Assembly (NCBI GenBank): GCA_021847245.1
Contig: JAJZUC010000001.1
Location: 103,368-167,367 of the forward strand
Direction of reading: 5' to 3'
Length of the DNA stretch: 64,000 nt
Source: Deltaproteobacteria bacterium
GTDB lineage: Bacteria; Desulfobacterota; Desulfuromonadia; Geobacterales; Geobacteraceae
Under the pieces are notes generated by a model. That model was not told where the DNA came from, ran no database searches, and saw only the letters and a program-made list of their open reading frames with translations. Both the position numbers and the translations under genes were made by a program. Numbering within the stretch: position 1 is the stretch's first letter; every line of letters begins with the position of its first letter. Positions 38,745 to 47,130 of the stretch are shown here, piece by piece.

Positions 38745-39389
38745 ATGAAACTGTCCCATACGGCAGAAGAGATCCTCGAAGCGCTCTGGATGGCGGTGGA
38801 AGAAGAAAAAAAGGGCTTCCTCGAAGTGGAGAAGATCAAGGTTGCGGCCGGCGATCCCGCCTATGCCGAACTCGCCTCCCTTGCCTTCGTCGAGCTCCGC
38901 GACGGCCGGGTCTATCTCCGCCCCGAGGGGAAGGAGGAGGGGAAGCGGACCGTGCGCCGCCACCGGCTGGCGGAGCGGCTCATGATGGATGTCCTCAACA
39001 TCCGGGGGGAGAACGCCGAGGACAAGGCGTGCGAGTTCGAGCATCTGCTCCACGAGGAGGTGGACGCCAAGGTCTGCACCATGCTCAACCACCCCACCAC
39101 CTGCCCCCACGGTAAGCCGATTCCGCCCGGGGAGTGCTGCGATGTGGCCCGCAAGAGCGGCGACCTCGGCGTGGTCCCCCTCACCGAGCTTAAGGCGGGG
39201 GAGGAAGGTGAAATCGCGTACATCCTGACCGAGGACGACATCAAGATGCGCAAGCTGATGGCGATGGGGGTCCTGCCGGGGAACCGGATCAACCTGATGC
39301 AGACCTTCCCCTCGTACATCTTCCGGGTCGGTTTTTCCGAGTTCGCCATCGACACCAACCTGGCGCGGGAGATCTTCGTCAGGCGGTAG
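38745..39389 (+). CDS. iron-dependent regulator-like protein fused to FeoA domain
   Basis: DtxR-like N-terminus/metal-binding segment (CEFEHLLHEEVDAKVC...HPTTCPHGKPIP) and C-terminal FeoA (RKLMAMGVLPGNRINLMQTFPSYIFRVGFSEFAID). Confidence 0.88.
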   Translation: MKLSHTAEEILEALWMAVEEEKKGFLEVEKIKVAAGDPAYAELASLAFVELRDGRVYLRPEGKEEGKRTVRRHRLAERLMMDVLNIRGENAEDKACEFEHLLHEEVDAKVCTMLNHPTTCPHGKPIPPGECCDVARKSGDLGVVPLTELKAGEEGEIAYILTEDDIKMRKLMAMGVLPGNRINLMQTFPSYIFRVGFSEFAIDTNLAREIFVRR

Positions 39390-39500
39390 CGGAGAGCGCC
39401 GGCATTTGATTTTTTCGGCCCGGTTGTTGCCTGGTCTTCAGGAAGAGGCGTGAACACCTGATATTCCTTGACACACGAATTTCCGTGTTGTATCTAGCAC

Positions 39501-39528
39501 GTGTTACTGATTTGGTGTTTGGTGACAC
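39501..39528. promoter_or_regulatory. NikR-like operator
   Basis: GTGTTAC-N14-GTGACAC, one mismatch from the GTGTTAC-N14-GTAACAC type signal. Confidence 0.6.
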
Positions 39529-39578
39529 GCGGTGGATGCCGCCGGGTAGTTTCGGTGATTCGTGACAGGGGGAAGACC

Positions 39579-40613
39579 ATGCACATGGCGGATGCGCTGC
39601 TGTCTCCGGCGGTCGGCGGGGCAATGTGGGGAGCTGCGGCGGGGGCCATCGCCTATTGTTCGCGGAAGGTGCGTAGCGACCTGGACAATCGCAGGGTACC
39701 GCTCATGGGGGTGCTCGGGGCGTTTGTCTTCGCGGCGCAGATGATCAACTTCAGCATTCCCGGCACCGGCTCCAGCGGCCACCTGGGGGGCGGGCTCCTG
39801 CTCACCATCCTCCTCGGACCCCATGCCGCCTTTCTCGTCATCGCGTCGGTCCTGGTGGTTCAGGCCCTGTTTTTTGCCGACGGCGGTCTCCTGGCGCTGG
39901 GGTGCAACATCTTCAATCTCGGGTTTTTCCCCGCGTTTGTTGCCTATCCCCTCATTTACCGGAGACTGGTCGTGGGGCGCTCCGGCGGCGGACGAGAGGT
40001 CGCCGTGACGATCGCCGCCGCCGTCGCCGGCCTGCTGCTGGGGGCCCTCGGGGTCGTTTTGGAGACGGTCGGGTCCGGGGTCTCCGCGCTGCCGTTGTCG
40101 ACCTTCGTCCTTATGATGCTCCCGATCCACCTGGCCATCGGGGTGGTGGAAGGGGTGGTCACCGCGGCGGTGGTTTCCTTCGTTCGCAAGGCACGCCCCG
40201 AGATCGTGGAAAGTGTCCGGGAGACTCGCCCCCTCGCTCCGTTTCCGATGCGCCCGGTCCTGGCCCTCTTTTTCGTTGCCGCCCTCCTCGTTGGCGGGCT
40301 CCTTTCCCGGTTCGCTTCCGGGAATCCGGACGGCCTGGAGTGGTCCATCGCCCGGGTGACGGGGAAGGGGGAGCTTACGGCGCCTACAGGGGGGCTCCAC
40401 GGGGCCGTTTCGTCCCTTCAGGGGAAACTGGCGCTCTTTCCCGACTACAGGTTCAAGCAGCCGCCCGCCGGCCCGAAACCCGGTGACGCCAGGAGTGGCG
40501 AGGCGGAGAGGGGAAGCGGTACGTCGGTGGCCGGCATGGTCGGCGGCGTTCTTACCCTGCTGACGGCCCTGCTGATCGGGTTCGTCCTGAAAAGGCGCAA
40601 TACTTCCGGGTAA
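39579..40613 (+). CDS. ECF-type nickel/cobalt transporter substrate-binding permease CbiM/NikM fused to PDGLE (NikN-like) domain
   Basis: MHMADALLSPAVGG start (essential Met-His-x-x-Asp type N-terminus) and C-terminal NPDGLEWSIARV. Confidence 0.93.
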   Translation: MHMADALLSPAVGGAMWGAAAGAIAYCSRKVRSDLDNRRVPLMGVLGAFVFAAQMINFSIPGTGSSGHLGGGLLLTILLGPHAAFLVIASVLVVQALFFADGGLLALGCNIFNLGFFPAFVAYPLIYRRLVVGRSGGGREVAVTIAAAVAGLLLGALGVVLETVGSGVSALPLSTFVLMMLPIHLAIGVVEGVVTAAVVSFVRKARPEIVESVRETRPLAPFPMRPVLALFFVAALLVGGLLSRFASGNPDGLEWSIARVTGKGELTAPTGGLHGAVSSLQGKLALFPDYRFKQPPAGPKPGDARSGEAERGSGTSVAGMVGGVLTLLTALLIGFVLKRRNTSG

Positions 40614-40676
40614 CGGGCGCGTGTGCTCTGTCGGGCGACCGGCTGCCGTCCCCCGTCTTGTTGCAGAGGGAACTCG

Positions 40677-41489
40677 ATGGCGAAGATCGAAACGACCTTT
40701 CTCGATTTCACCTACCTCGATCTCCTCGCCGAGGGGGAGACGGCGGTGCACCGTCTCGACCCCCGGGCCAAGGTTCTGGCCACTGCGGTCTTCATCGTCG
40801 TCGTCGTTTCCTTCGGCCGCTATGCCGTCGCCCCCCTTGTCCCGTTTTTCCTCTTTCCGGCGGTGGTGGTGGCCCGCGGCAATCTGCCAGCCGGTTTCCT
40901 GGCGCGGAAGCTCCTTTTCGTCCTCCCCTTCGTGCTCCTGGTCGGGATCCTGAATCCCCTCTTCGACCGGGAAACCGCGCTCACGCTCGGTCCGCTGGCG
41001 ATATCCGGCGGGTGGGTCTCGTTTTTCTCCATCGTCCTGCGGAGCATCCTTACAGTCGGTTCGGCCCTGGTGCTGATTGCGACCACCGGCTTCACCGGCA
41101 TCTGCCTCGCCCTGGAGCGCCTCGGGGTGCCGCAACCCTTTGTCGTGCAGCTTCTCTTCCTCTACCGGTACATCTTCGTGCTGACGGAGGAGGCGGTGCG
41201 CACGGTCCGGGCGCGGGAGCTCCGTTCCTGCGGCAGAAGGGGAAAAGGGGTGGGTGCCTTCGCCCCCCTCGTCGGGACGCTCCTGCTGCGGACCTGGGAC
41301 CGGGCCGAGCGGATCCACCTGGCGATGCTCTGCCGGGGGTTTCGGGGCGAGTTCCATGTCCGTCGTGCGTACCGCTTCGGTACCGCCGAAACCCTGTTCA
41401 CCCTCGGGTGGGTGGGGGTGTTCATCCTGTTCCGGCTGGTCAATGTTTCCGCCATTCTCGGGGGGTGGATTACGGAGATGCTGCAATGA
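40677..41489 (+). CDS. ECF transporter T component CbiQ/NikQ
   Basis: HRLDPRAKVLATAVFIVVVVSFGRY, ARELRS and AMLCRGFRG coupling motifs. Confidence 0.93.
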   Translation: MAKIETTFLDFTYLDLLAEGETAVHRLDPRAKVLATAVFIVVVVSFGRYAVAPLVPFFLFPAVVVARGNLPAGFLARKLLFVLPFVLLVGILNPLFDRETALTLGPLAISGGWVSFFSIVLRSILTVGSALVLIATTGFTGICLALERLGVPQPFVVQLLFLYRYIFVLTEEAVRTVRARELRSCGRRGKGVGAFAPLVGTLLLRTWDRAERIHLAMLCRGFRGEFHVRRAYRFGTAETLFTLGWVGVFILFRLVNVSAILGGWITEMLQ

Positions 41490-42289
41490 GTCACCATATT
41501 GTCGAGGTGAAGGAACTGCGCCATACCTACCCGGATGGCACCGCCGCCCTCAACGGGGTCTCCTTCCGGATCCGTCACGGCGAGGCCGTGGCGGTGATCG
41601 GCGCCAACGGCGCGGGGAAATCGACCCTCCTCCTCCACCTGAACGGGTACCTGGCCCCCACGAGCGGAGAGGTGCGGATCGGCGACTTTCCCCTGACGCG
41701 GGAGACCCTGCCGGAGGTGCGGCGCACGGTCGGGATGGTCTTCCAGGACCCGGACGACCAACTCTTCATGCCGACGGTCTTCGACGACGTCGCCTTCGGT
41801 CCTCTCAACCTGGGGCTTCCTCCCGAAGAAGTGGAGTCCCGGGTGCTGGATTCCCTGGCGCGGGTCGGGGCGGAGCATCTCACGGAGAAACCCCCATACC
41901 GCCTGTCGGGTGGTGAGAAAAAGCGGGTCGCCATCGCCACGGTCCTCGCCATGTCTCCTGACATTCTCGTCATGGACGAGCCGACCACCGGGCTCGACCC
42001 TTTCGCCCGCCGCCGGTTGATCGGCCTTTTGAAGGAGTTCCGGCACACCCGGATCTTCACCAGCCATGACCTCGACATGGTGCTGGAGCTCTGCGAGCGG
42101 GTCATCGTCCTGCGCGAGGGGGTGGTGGTGGCGGACGGCCCGGCCCGGGAGATCTTCCGCAACGAGGAGCTTCTGGCCGCCTGCCGGCTGGAGAAGCCCC
42201 TGTCGATGCAAGGGTGCCCGGTCTGCGGAAACGTGACCCGTCAGCCAGAAGATATCATCAGGAACAGAAAGGGAGCCGTGGATGAATAA
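41486..42289 (+). CDS. ECF transporter ATPase CbiO/NikO
   Basis: GANGAGKSTLLLHLNG, LSGGEKKRVAIATVLAMSPDILVMDEPTTGLDP. Confidence 0.96.
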   Translation: MSHHIVEVKELRHTYPDGTAALNGVSFRIRHGEAVAVIGANGAGKSTLLLHLNGYLAPTSGEVRIGDFPLTRETLPEVRRTVGMVFQDPDDQLFMPTVFDDVAFGPLNLGLPPEEVESRVLDSLARVGAEHLTEKPPYRLSGGEKKRVAIATVLAMSPDILVMDEPTTGLDPFARRRLIGLLKEFRHTRIFTSHDLDMVLELCERVIVLREGVVVADGPAREIFRNEELLAACRLEKPLSMQGCPVCGNVTRQPEDIIRNRKGAVDE

Positions 42290-43913
42290 GGCCTTGTTTT
42301 TACTATCCCTGGTCGTTTGCACTCTATGCTGGAATCCCGTCTTCGCTGCCGACGATGGGGAGCAGATTCCCGAGCAGGTGACCATGAGCCACTGGTCCTG
42401 CAAGCAGATAGCGGAACTGGCCAGAAAATACGACGCGGAAAAGAAGCTCCCGGACACGGTCGAGGTCGAAGGAAAGCCCATCTCCAGAGCGGAGCTGGCG
42501 AAATATCTTCTCTACGTAATGGATAAAGTCGTCAAGAAGTGCGACCTGGAAGGGAAGGAGGCGGTGAGCAGGGAGGACCTGGACCGGATCGCCACCCTGC
42601 ACGAGGCGCTTAAGGACGAACTGGTAAAGTACGAGGGGTACCTGACGCGGCGGAAGGCGATCGAGGCGGTCCTCGCCAGGCCCGAGGTGCCGCTCTTCGA
42701 GTACAAGGTCGGCGCCAACGGCTTTCTGCGGGGCGAGGGGGTCGGCAACTTCCGGCTCCCGGATTTCAGCTACGCGCCCGGTCACAACGAAGGGCGCTTT
42801 CTCTACCGCGTGAAACCTTACCTCTACTGGCACCCGACCGACTGGCTCGATATCCACGCCGAAGGGCAGGGGTACGGCTTCACCGGCGGCAGCCAGTACG
42901 AGGGGAAGGTCTCCCTCTACCAGGGGTTTGCCGAAGTGAAGTGCCCGAAGGTGGAGGGGTATTCCCTCAAGGCCGGCCGCCAGGAGCTTGTCTACGGCAG
43001 TGCCTTCATGCTCGGGAGCGACACTTTCTACAAGGGGCTCAGTTACGATGCCCTGCGGCTGCGGGTGACGCCCGTCAGGCCCCTGACGATCGACCTCTTC
43101 GGCGGGTGGTACGCCACGCCGTGGTCCGGCGGCCTCAAGGGGAGCCTGGCCGGCGGCTACGCCACCTGGACCTTTGCCGAAGGGAGCTCCCTCGACGCCT
43201 ACGCCTTCCGCGATTCCGGCTCCGCCGACCGCCACGCCGGCGAGCACCGCAACAGCTTCGGCCTGCGGGGAGTGGCGAAGCTCGGCCCGGCACGCCTTGA
43301 GGTCGAGCCGGTCTGGCAATCGGGGCGGCTCTTCAACGGGGTGGACGCCACTGACAGCATCGGCGCCTGGGGCGGCCATGCCGACCTTACCGCCGATGCC
43401 GTGATCGCCGGGGTGACCAACCATTTCCTCGCCGGCGCCGCCTACGGCTCCGGGAGCCGCGACGCCGCCACCGGGGGAAGCGCCCGGAAGGAATTTCTGA
43501 ACCAGGCGAACGATACCTCCCTCACCGGGGACATGAGCGTCATCGGCGACATCTCGGGGCTCACCCTCACCGACGCCGCCGGCACGGAGCACCGCGCCAG
43601 CGGCCTCCAGATCTACACCTTCGGCTGGGGGATCGATCTGGCGAAGGATCTCACCTTCTCCGCCACGGGACGCTACTTCCTCGCCAATTACGCGGAGGGG
43701 GGCTTTAGCCGCAGACTCGGCCTGGAGACCGACTTCACCGTCATCTACGCGGTGAGCGACAACCTCTCGGTCATCGCCGGCTACGACCGCTTCTTTACCG
43801 GCGGATTCTTCCGCGACGCCACTGGGAGCGGCCGGGATATCCACTACGGCTACCTGATGCTCCAGTTCGACCTTTCACACGAGAGACCGAAGCTCGCGAC
43901 CCGGCAGAAATAA
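42282..43913 (+). CDS. outer-membrane beta-barrel porin (alginate-export-like)
   Basis: signal peptide; repeated amphipathic strands, FRLPDFSYAPGHNEGRFLYRVKPYLYWHPTDWLDIHAEGQGYGFTG..KAGRQELVYGS; overlaps cbiO stop. Confidence 0.83.
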   Translation: MNKALFLLSLVVCTLCWNPVFAADDGEQIPEQVTMSHWSCKQIAELARKYDAEKKLPDTVEVEGKPISRAELAKYLLYVMDKVVKKCDLEGKEAVSREDLDRIATLHEALKDELVKYEGYLTRRKAIEAVLARPEVPLFEYKVGANGFLRGEGVGNFRLPDFSYAPGHNEGRFLYRVKPYLYWHPTDWLDIHAEGQGYGFTGGSQYEGKVSLYQGFAEVKCPKVEGYSLKAGRQELVYGSAFMLGSDTFYKGLSYDALRLRVTPVRPLTIDLFGGWYATPWSGGLKGSLAGGYATWTFAEGSSLDAYAFRDSGSADRHAGEHRNSFGLRGVAKLGPARLEVEPVWQSGRLFNGVDATDSIGAWGGHADLTADAVIAGVTNHFLAGAAYGSGSRDAATGGSARKEFLNQANDTSLTGDMSVIGDISGLTLTDAAGTEHRASGLQIYTFGWGIDLAKDLTFSATGRYFLANYAEGGFSRRLGLETDFTVIYAVSDNLSVIAGYDRFFTGGFFRDATGSGRDIHYGYLMLQFDLSHERPKLATRQK

Positions 43914-43959
43914 CCTTTCCCGTGACACGGGGCGAGATTTTCGCTACCCTGTACGCTTT

Positions 43960-44128
43960 CTAGGAATCTGTCGGACTTAGGGAATCGTAGCGAGAGAATG
44001 GCAGATCGAGGACAGATTTTCGGGAATTTGCAGGCGAATAGTGGTTCTATTCGTCAAGAATTCCCGGAAATATGGACCGATTTGCCGTTCTCGCAGCAGA
44101 TTCTTTCCTAAGTCCGACAGGCTCCTAG
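43960..44128. repeat. 169-bp imperfect palindromic element (MITE-like)
   Basis: CTAGGAATCTGTCGGACTTAGG ... CCTAAGTCCGACAGGCTCCTAG ends with internal complementarity (CGAATAG/CTATTCG, GGGAATT/AATTCCC). Confidence 0.8.
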
Positions 44129-44153
44129 TACCATAAACGAAAGGGGAAATACC

Positions 44154-44624
44154 ATGAAGCGCATCGCATCCGCAGCGGCCATTGCCCTTCTTGCGGCCGC
44201 CACTGTCGCCTCCGCGGCGGGCAAGGCCTCGCTGCCGAAGGACTATGAGAGGTGGGACAAGAGCAAGGAGAAGGTGATCAGCGACAAGAGTTCGCTTTTC
44301 TACGGCATCCATTACATCTACGTGGACAAGAAGGCGCTGCCCGCCTACCGGGCCGGCGGGAAGTACCCCGAAGGGGCCCGCTTCGTCGTGGTGAACTACG
44401 GGATCAGGGAAGAAGGGGGGAAGCCTGTCAAGGGGAAGAAGAGCATGGTCGTCCTCATGAAGAAGGACCGGAAGCAGACCGCCACCGGCGGCTGGCTCTT
44501 CGCCGGCTTCACCCCCGAGGGGAAGCCTTCCGGCATCGATCCGGTCAAGAACTGCTTCGAGTGCCATCTGAAGGAGGCGAAGACGACCGACCTGGTAATC
44601 TCAAGGTACGCCGACTTCAAATAG
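44154..44624 (+). CDS. cytochrome P460-family c-type cytochrome
   Basis: signal peptide, P460-like core, single CFECH haem c motif near C-terminus. Confidence 0.88.
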   Translation: MKRIASAAAIALLAAATVASAAGKASLPKDYERWDKSKEKVISDKSSLFYGIHYIYVDKKALPAYRAGGKYPEGARFVVVNYGIREEGGKPVKGKKSMVVLMKKDRKQTATGGWLFAGFTPEGKPSGIDPVKNCFECHLKEAKTTDLVISRYADFK

Positions 44625-44650
44625 AACATCAATGCGACAAAGTGAGGAAC

Positions 44651-44683
44651 GGAAAGCGCCGCGGGGAACCACGGCGCTTTTTT
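44651..44683 (+). terminator. intrinsic terminator after P460 gene
   Basis: AAAGCGCCGCGGGGAACCACGGCGCTTTTTT. Confidence 0.75.
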
Positions 44684-44790
44684 GCGTCGTGCGCCAGGCA
44701 TGGCGTGATATCAGTCGATCTTGTCCGAACCCGAAGGGGGAGTTGCCCGGCTGCCGTGCAATGAGCATGGAACGGCAGAAGAAGTGCGTT

Positions 44791-45885
44791 TCAGCGGCGG
44801 ACAACTGTCGAATTCTCGTCCCCGCTGCGGAGGGAGAGCCGGAACCAGAGCCAGGTGAGAAGCGCTGCGGCGAGCCTTCCCGGCGGGTGGTCGGTGAGCC
44901 GGTCGAAAAACCGGTCGTGGAGGTCGAGGAGGGACGTCTCGCCGCTTCCCGCCGGGTCCCCGGCCCGGAAATGGCGCCGGGCGTCGAGGAGGAAGGGGAG
45001 CTGCCAGGCGTTCCCCCGCACGTACCCCCCCGTGGCGTACCAGAGCCGGCGCCGCTCGGCGGGGGAGAGCCGTTGCAGGAGCGCGTCGATCCGGCGCAGG
45101 ATCGGGGCGAGGCGAAGCCGCTCCGTCCGCTCCCGGCACCGGTACCCCGCCACCAGCTCCGCCACCCCCTCCTGCCAGCCGATATGGGCGAAGTTCATCA
45201 GCAGGGCATTGACGGTCTGGCGCTCCCGAAGCCCCTCCGCCTCGAAGCGCCGGGCCGAGGTGACGAGTTCCGCCGGGAGCAGGAGCCACTCCCCGGCCGC
45301 GGCGATGCGGGCCGCCAGCCCCGTGTCCTCCAGGATCGGGAGCGCTTCGTCGAAGGGGCCGGTCTCCCCGAAAAACGAACGCCGGATGAGGAGCCCCTGG
45401 TCGCCGTGGGTGCAGCCGGGGCGGTGGAGCCGCGCCTTCCACTCGTAGAAGTACCACGGCAGCGACGGGGTCGCGTCGCTGCGGGCGAAGCGGAGCCGGA
45501 AATGCCCGGCGACCCGTTCGTCCCCCCGGCGGGCGATGGCGGCCTCCAGGCTCTCCAGCGCCGCGCGCAGCGCCAGCGGTCCGGGTAAGGTGGAGTCGGC
45601 ATGGAGGAAGAGGAGGGTGCCCCCCCGGGCGGCGCGGAACCCCGCGTTCATCTGCCGTCCCCGCCCCCGGCCGGTCGTCACCACGGTGACGGGAAAGGGG
45701 GCCCCGGGCGCCAGGGCGCCGACCGCGGCGACGGTGCCGTCGTCGGAGCCGCCGTCGGCGATCACCACTTCCAGCGCCACTCCTCGCTGGGCGGCGAGGG
45801 TGGCGAGGAGGGGGGCGATTGCCGGCCCCTCGTTGAGGACCGGGACGACGACGGAGAGTTGTGGCGGTTCGGATTGTTTGGGCAT
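44791..45885 (-). CDS. rSAM/selenodomain-associated family 2 glycosyltransferase
   Basis: LSVVVPVLNEGPAIAPLLATL, VVIADGGSDDGT, GRGRQMNAGFRAARGGTLLFLHADSTLP. Confidence 0.88.
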   Translation of the reverse strand: MPKQSEPPQLSVVVPVLNEGPAIAPLLATLAAQRGVALEVVIADGGSDDGTVAAVGALAPGAPFPVTVVTTGRGRGRQMNAGFRAARGGTLLFLHADSTLPGPLALRAALESLEAAIARRGDERVAGHFRLRFARSDATPSLPWYFYEWKARLHRPGCTHGDQGLLIRRSFFGETGPFDEALPILEDTGLAARIAAAGEWLLLPAELVTSARRFEAEGLRERQTVNALLMNFAHIGWQEGVAELVAGYRCRERTERLRLAPILRRIDALLQRLSPAERRRLWYATGGYVRGNAWQLPFLLDARRHFRAGDPAGSGETSLLDLHDRFFDRLTDHPPGRLAAALLTWLWFRLSLRSGDENSTVVRR

Positions 45886-45945
45886 GGAGTCATCCTACCC
45901 GAGCGAAGTGGCGGGAGAAAAGCGTTTTCTGGCTGGCGTCAGATG

Positions 45946-45976
45946 CAAAAAGAAACGCCCGGTTTCCCGGGCGTTG
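45946..45976 (-). terminator. intrinsic terminator of cheV
   Basis: minus strand AACGCCCGGGAAACCGGGCGTTTCTTTTT. Confidence 0.8.
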
Positions 45977-46002
45977 AGGTGCGGCGAATCATGACGGAAA
46001 TT

Positions 46003-46941
46003 TCAGTTCATGACGCTGTCGGCAATCTTCACCAGGTTCGGCAGGTCGGGCTTGGTGACGATGTCCAGCGCCCCCAGGTCCTTCCATTTGCGCCGGTTGT
46101 CGTCGGTGGCGAGGGAGGAGAAGATCAGGATCGGGAGCTCCCGCAGGGTGTCGTCCTTCTTGACCAGGGTGGTGAGGTGGAGGCCGTCCATCTTCGGCAT
46201 CTCCACGTCGGTGATGAGGAGGTCGATCTCGTGCTTCAGTCCCGTCCCCGTGGCGCGGCAGCGGTCGAGCTTCGCCGAGATTATCTGCCACGCCTCCTCG
46301 CCGTTTTCCGCCTCCTCCACGACGTAGCCGGCCCCCCGCAGCGTCGAGCAGATGCTTCCCCGGATGAAGGCCGAGTCGTCGGCCACCAGGATCCGGTGCC
46401 GGCTCCGGTCGAGGGGCGGCCCTTCCAGGAGCTGCCCCTCGTCCAGGGCGTGGAGGGCGCTGTCCGAGCAGATCTCGCCGATGATCTTCTCGAAGTCGAG
46501 CATCAGGATGATCCGGTCCTCCATCTTCACCACGCCGGTGACGTAGGCCGACTCGATGGCCCGCACCGGCGGCTCCACCTGCTCCCAGGAGATGCGGTAG
46601 ATCCGGGAGACGTCGTTCACCAGGATTCCCACCACCATCCGGTTGAACTCCAGGACCACGACCCGTTCGGCCGGCAGCGTCTCCATGCTCTTGCCGAGGA
46701 CGGTGGCCAGGTCCACCACCGTGATCACCTTGTCCCGCAGCTTCATCATCCCCGCGACGGCGGGGTGGGTGTTGGGGACCTTCCACATCTGGGGCTTGCG
46801 GATGATCTCCCGCACCTTGGCGACGTTGACGCCGAAGTGGGACGGGATCGTCTCCCCCCGCCCGTTCTGCTCGTTGAGCATGAACTCCACGATCTCCAGC
46901 TCGTTGGTGCCGCTCTCCAGGAGTATTCTGTTGTCAGCCAT
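46003..46941 (-). CDS. cheV: chemotaxis protein CheV (CheW-REC fusion)
   Basis: N-terminal CheW-like (LEIVEFMLNE...VREIIRKPQMWKVPNTHPAVAGMMKLRDKVITVVDLA), C-terminal REC (ILVADDSAFIRGSI, LLITDVEMPKMDGL). Confidence 0.95.
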   Translation of the reverse strand: MADNRILLESGTNELEIVEFMLNEQNGRGETIPSHFGVNVAKVREIIRKPQMWKVPNTHPAVAGMMKLRDKVITVVDLATVLGKSMETLPAERVVVLEFNRMVVGILVNDVSRIYRISWEQVEPPVRAIESAYVTGVVKMEDRIILMLDFEKIIGEICSDSALHALDEGQLLEGPPLDRSRHRILVADDSAFIRGSICSTLRGAGYVVEEAENGEEAWQIISAKLDRCRATGTGLKHEIDLLITDVEMPKMDGLHLTTLVKKDDTLRELPILIFSSLATDDNRRKWKDLGALDIVTKPDLPNLVKIADSVMN

Positions 46942-47039
46942 GTGCCGATACCTCGCGGGTTGATGGGCCCTCGAAACGAAGGCATGGTTAGCGTATCGGC
47001 GGTGATCCGGAAAACTTTAATCCTGAAGACGCCAGTTGA

Positions 47040-47130
47040 ATAACTCCCCCCGGCCCCCTCGTAACTTAAAGGGGGTACAGCAACATGTTTTCTCCTCCCC
47101 TTAAGCTAAGGGGAGGTCGGGAGGGGTTAT
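47040..47130. repeat. dispersed-type G/C-rich inverted repeat
   Basis: ATAACTCCCCCCGGCCCCC ... CCTCCCCTTAAGCTAAGGGGAGGTCGGGAGGGGTTAT. Confidence 0.7.

Noticed and set aside
39390-39578. cobalamin riboswitch upstream of the CbiM-like gene
   Set aside because: no B12-box-like GCCACTG motif or extended structure; a NikR-like site is present instead
39504-41486. 660-aa minus-strand ORF
   Set aside because: antisense to the ECF transporter genes
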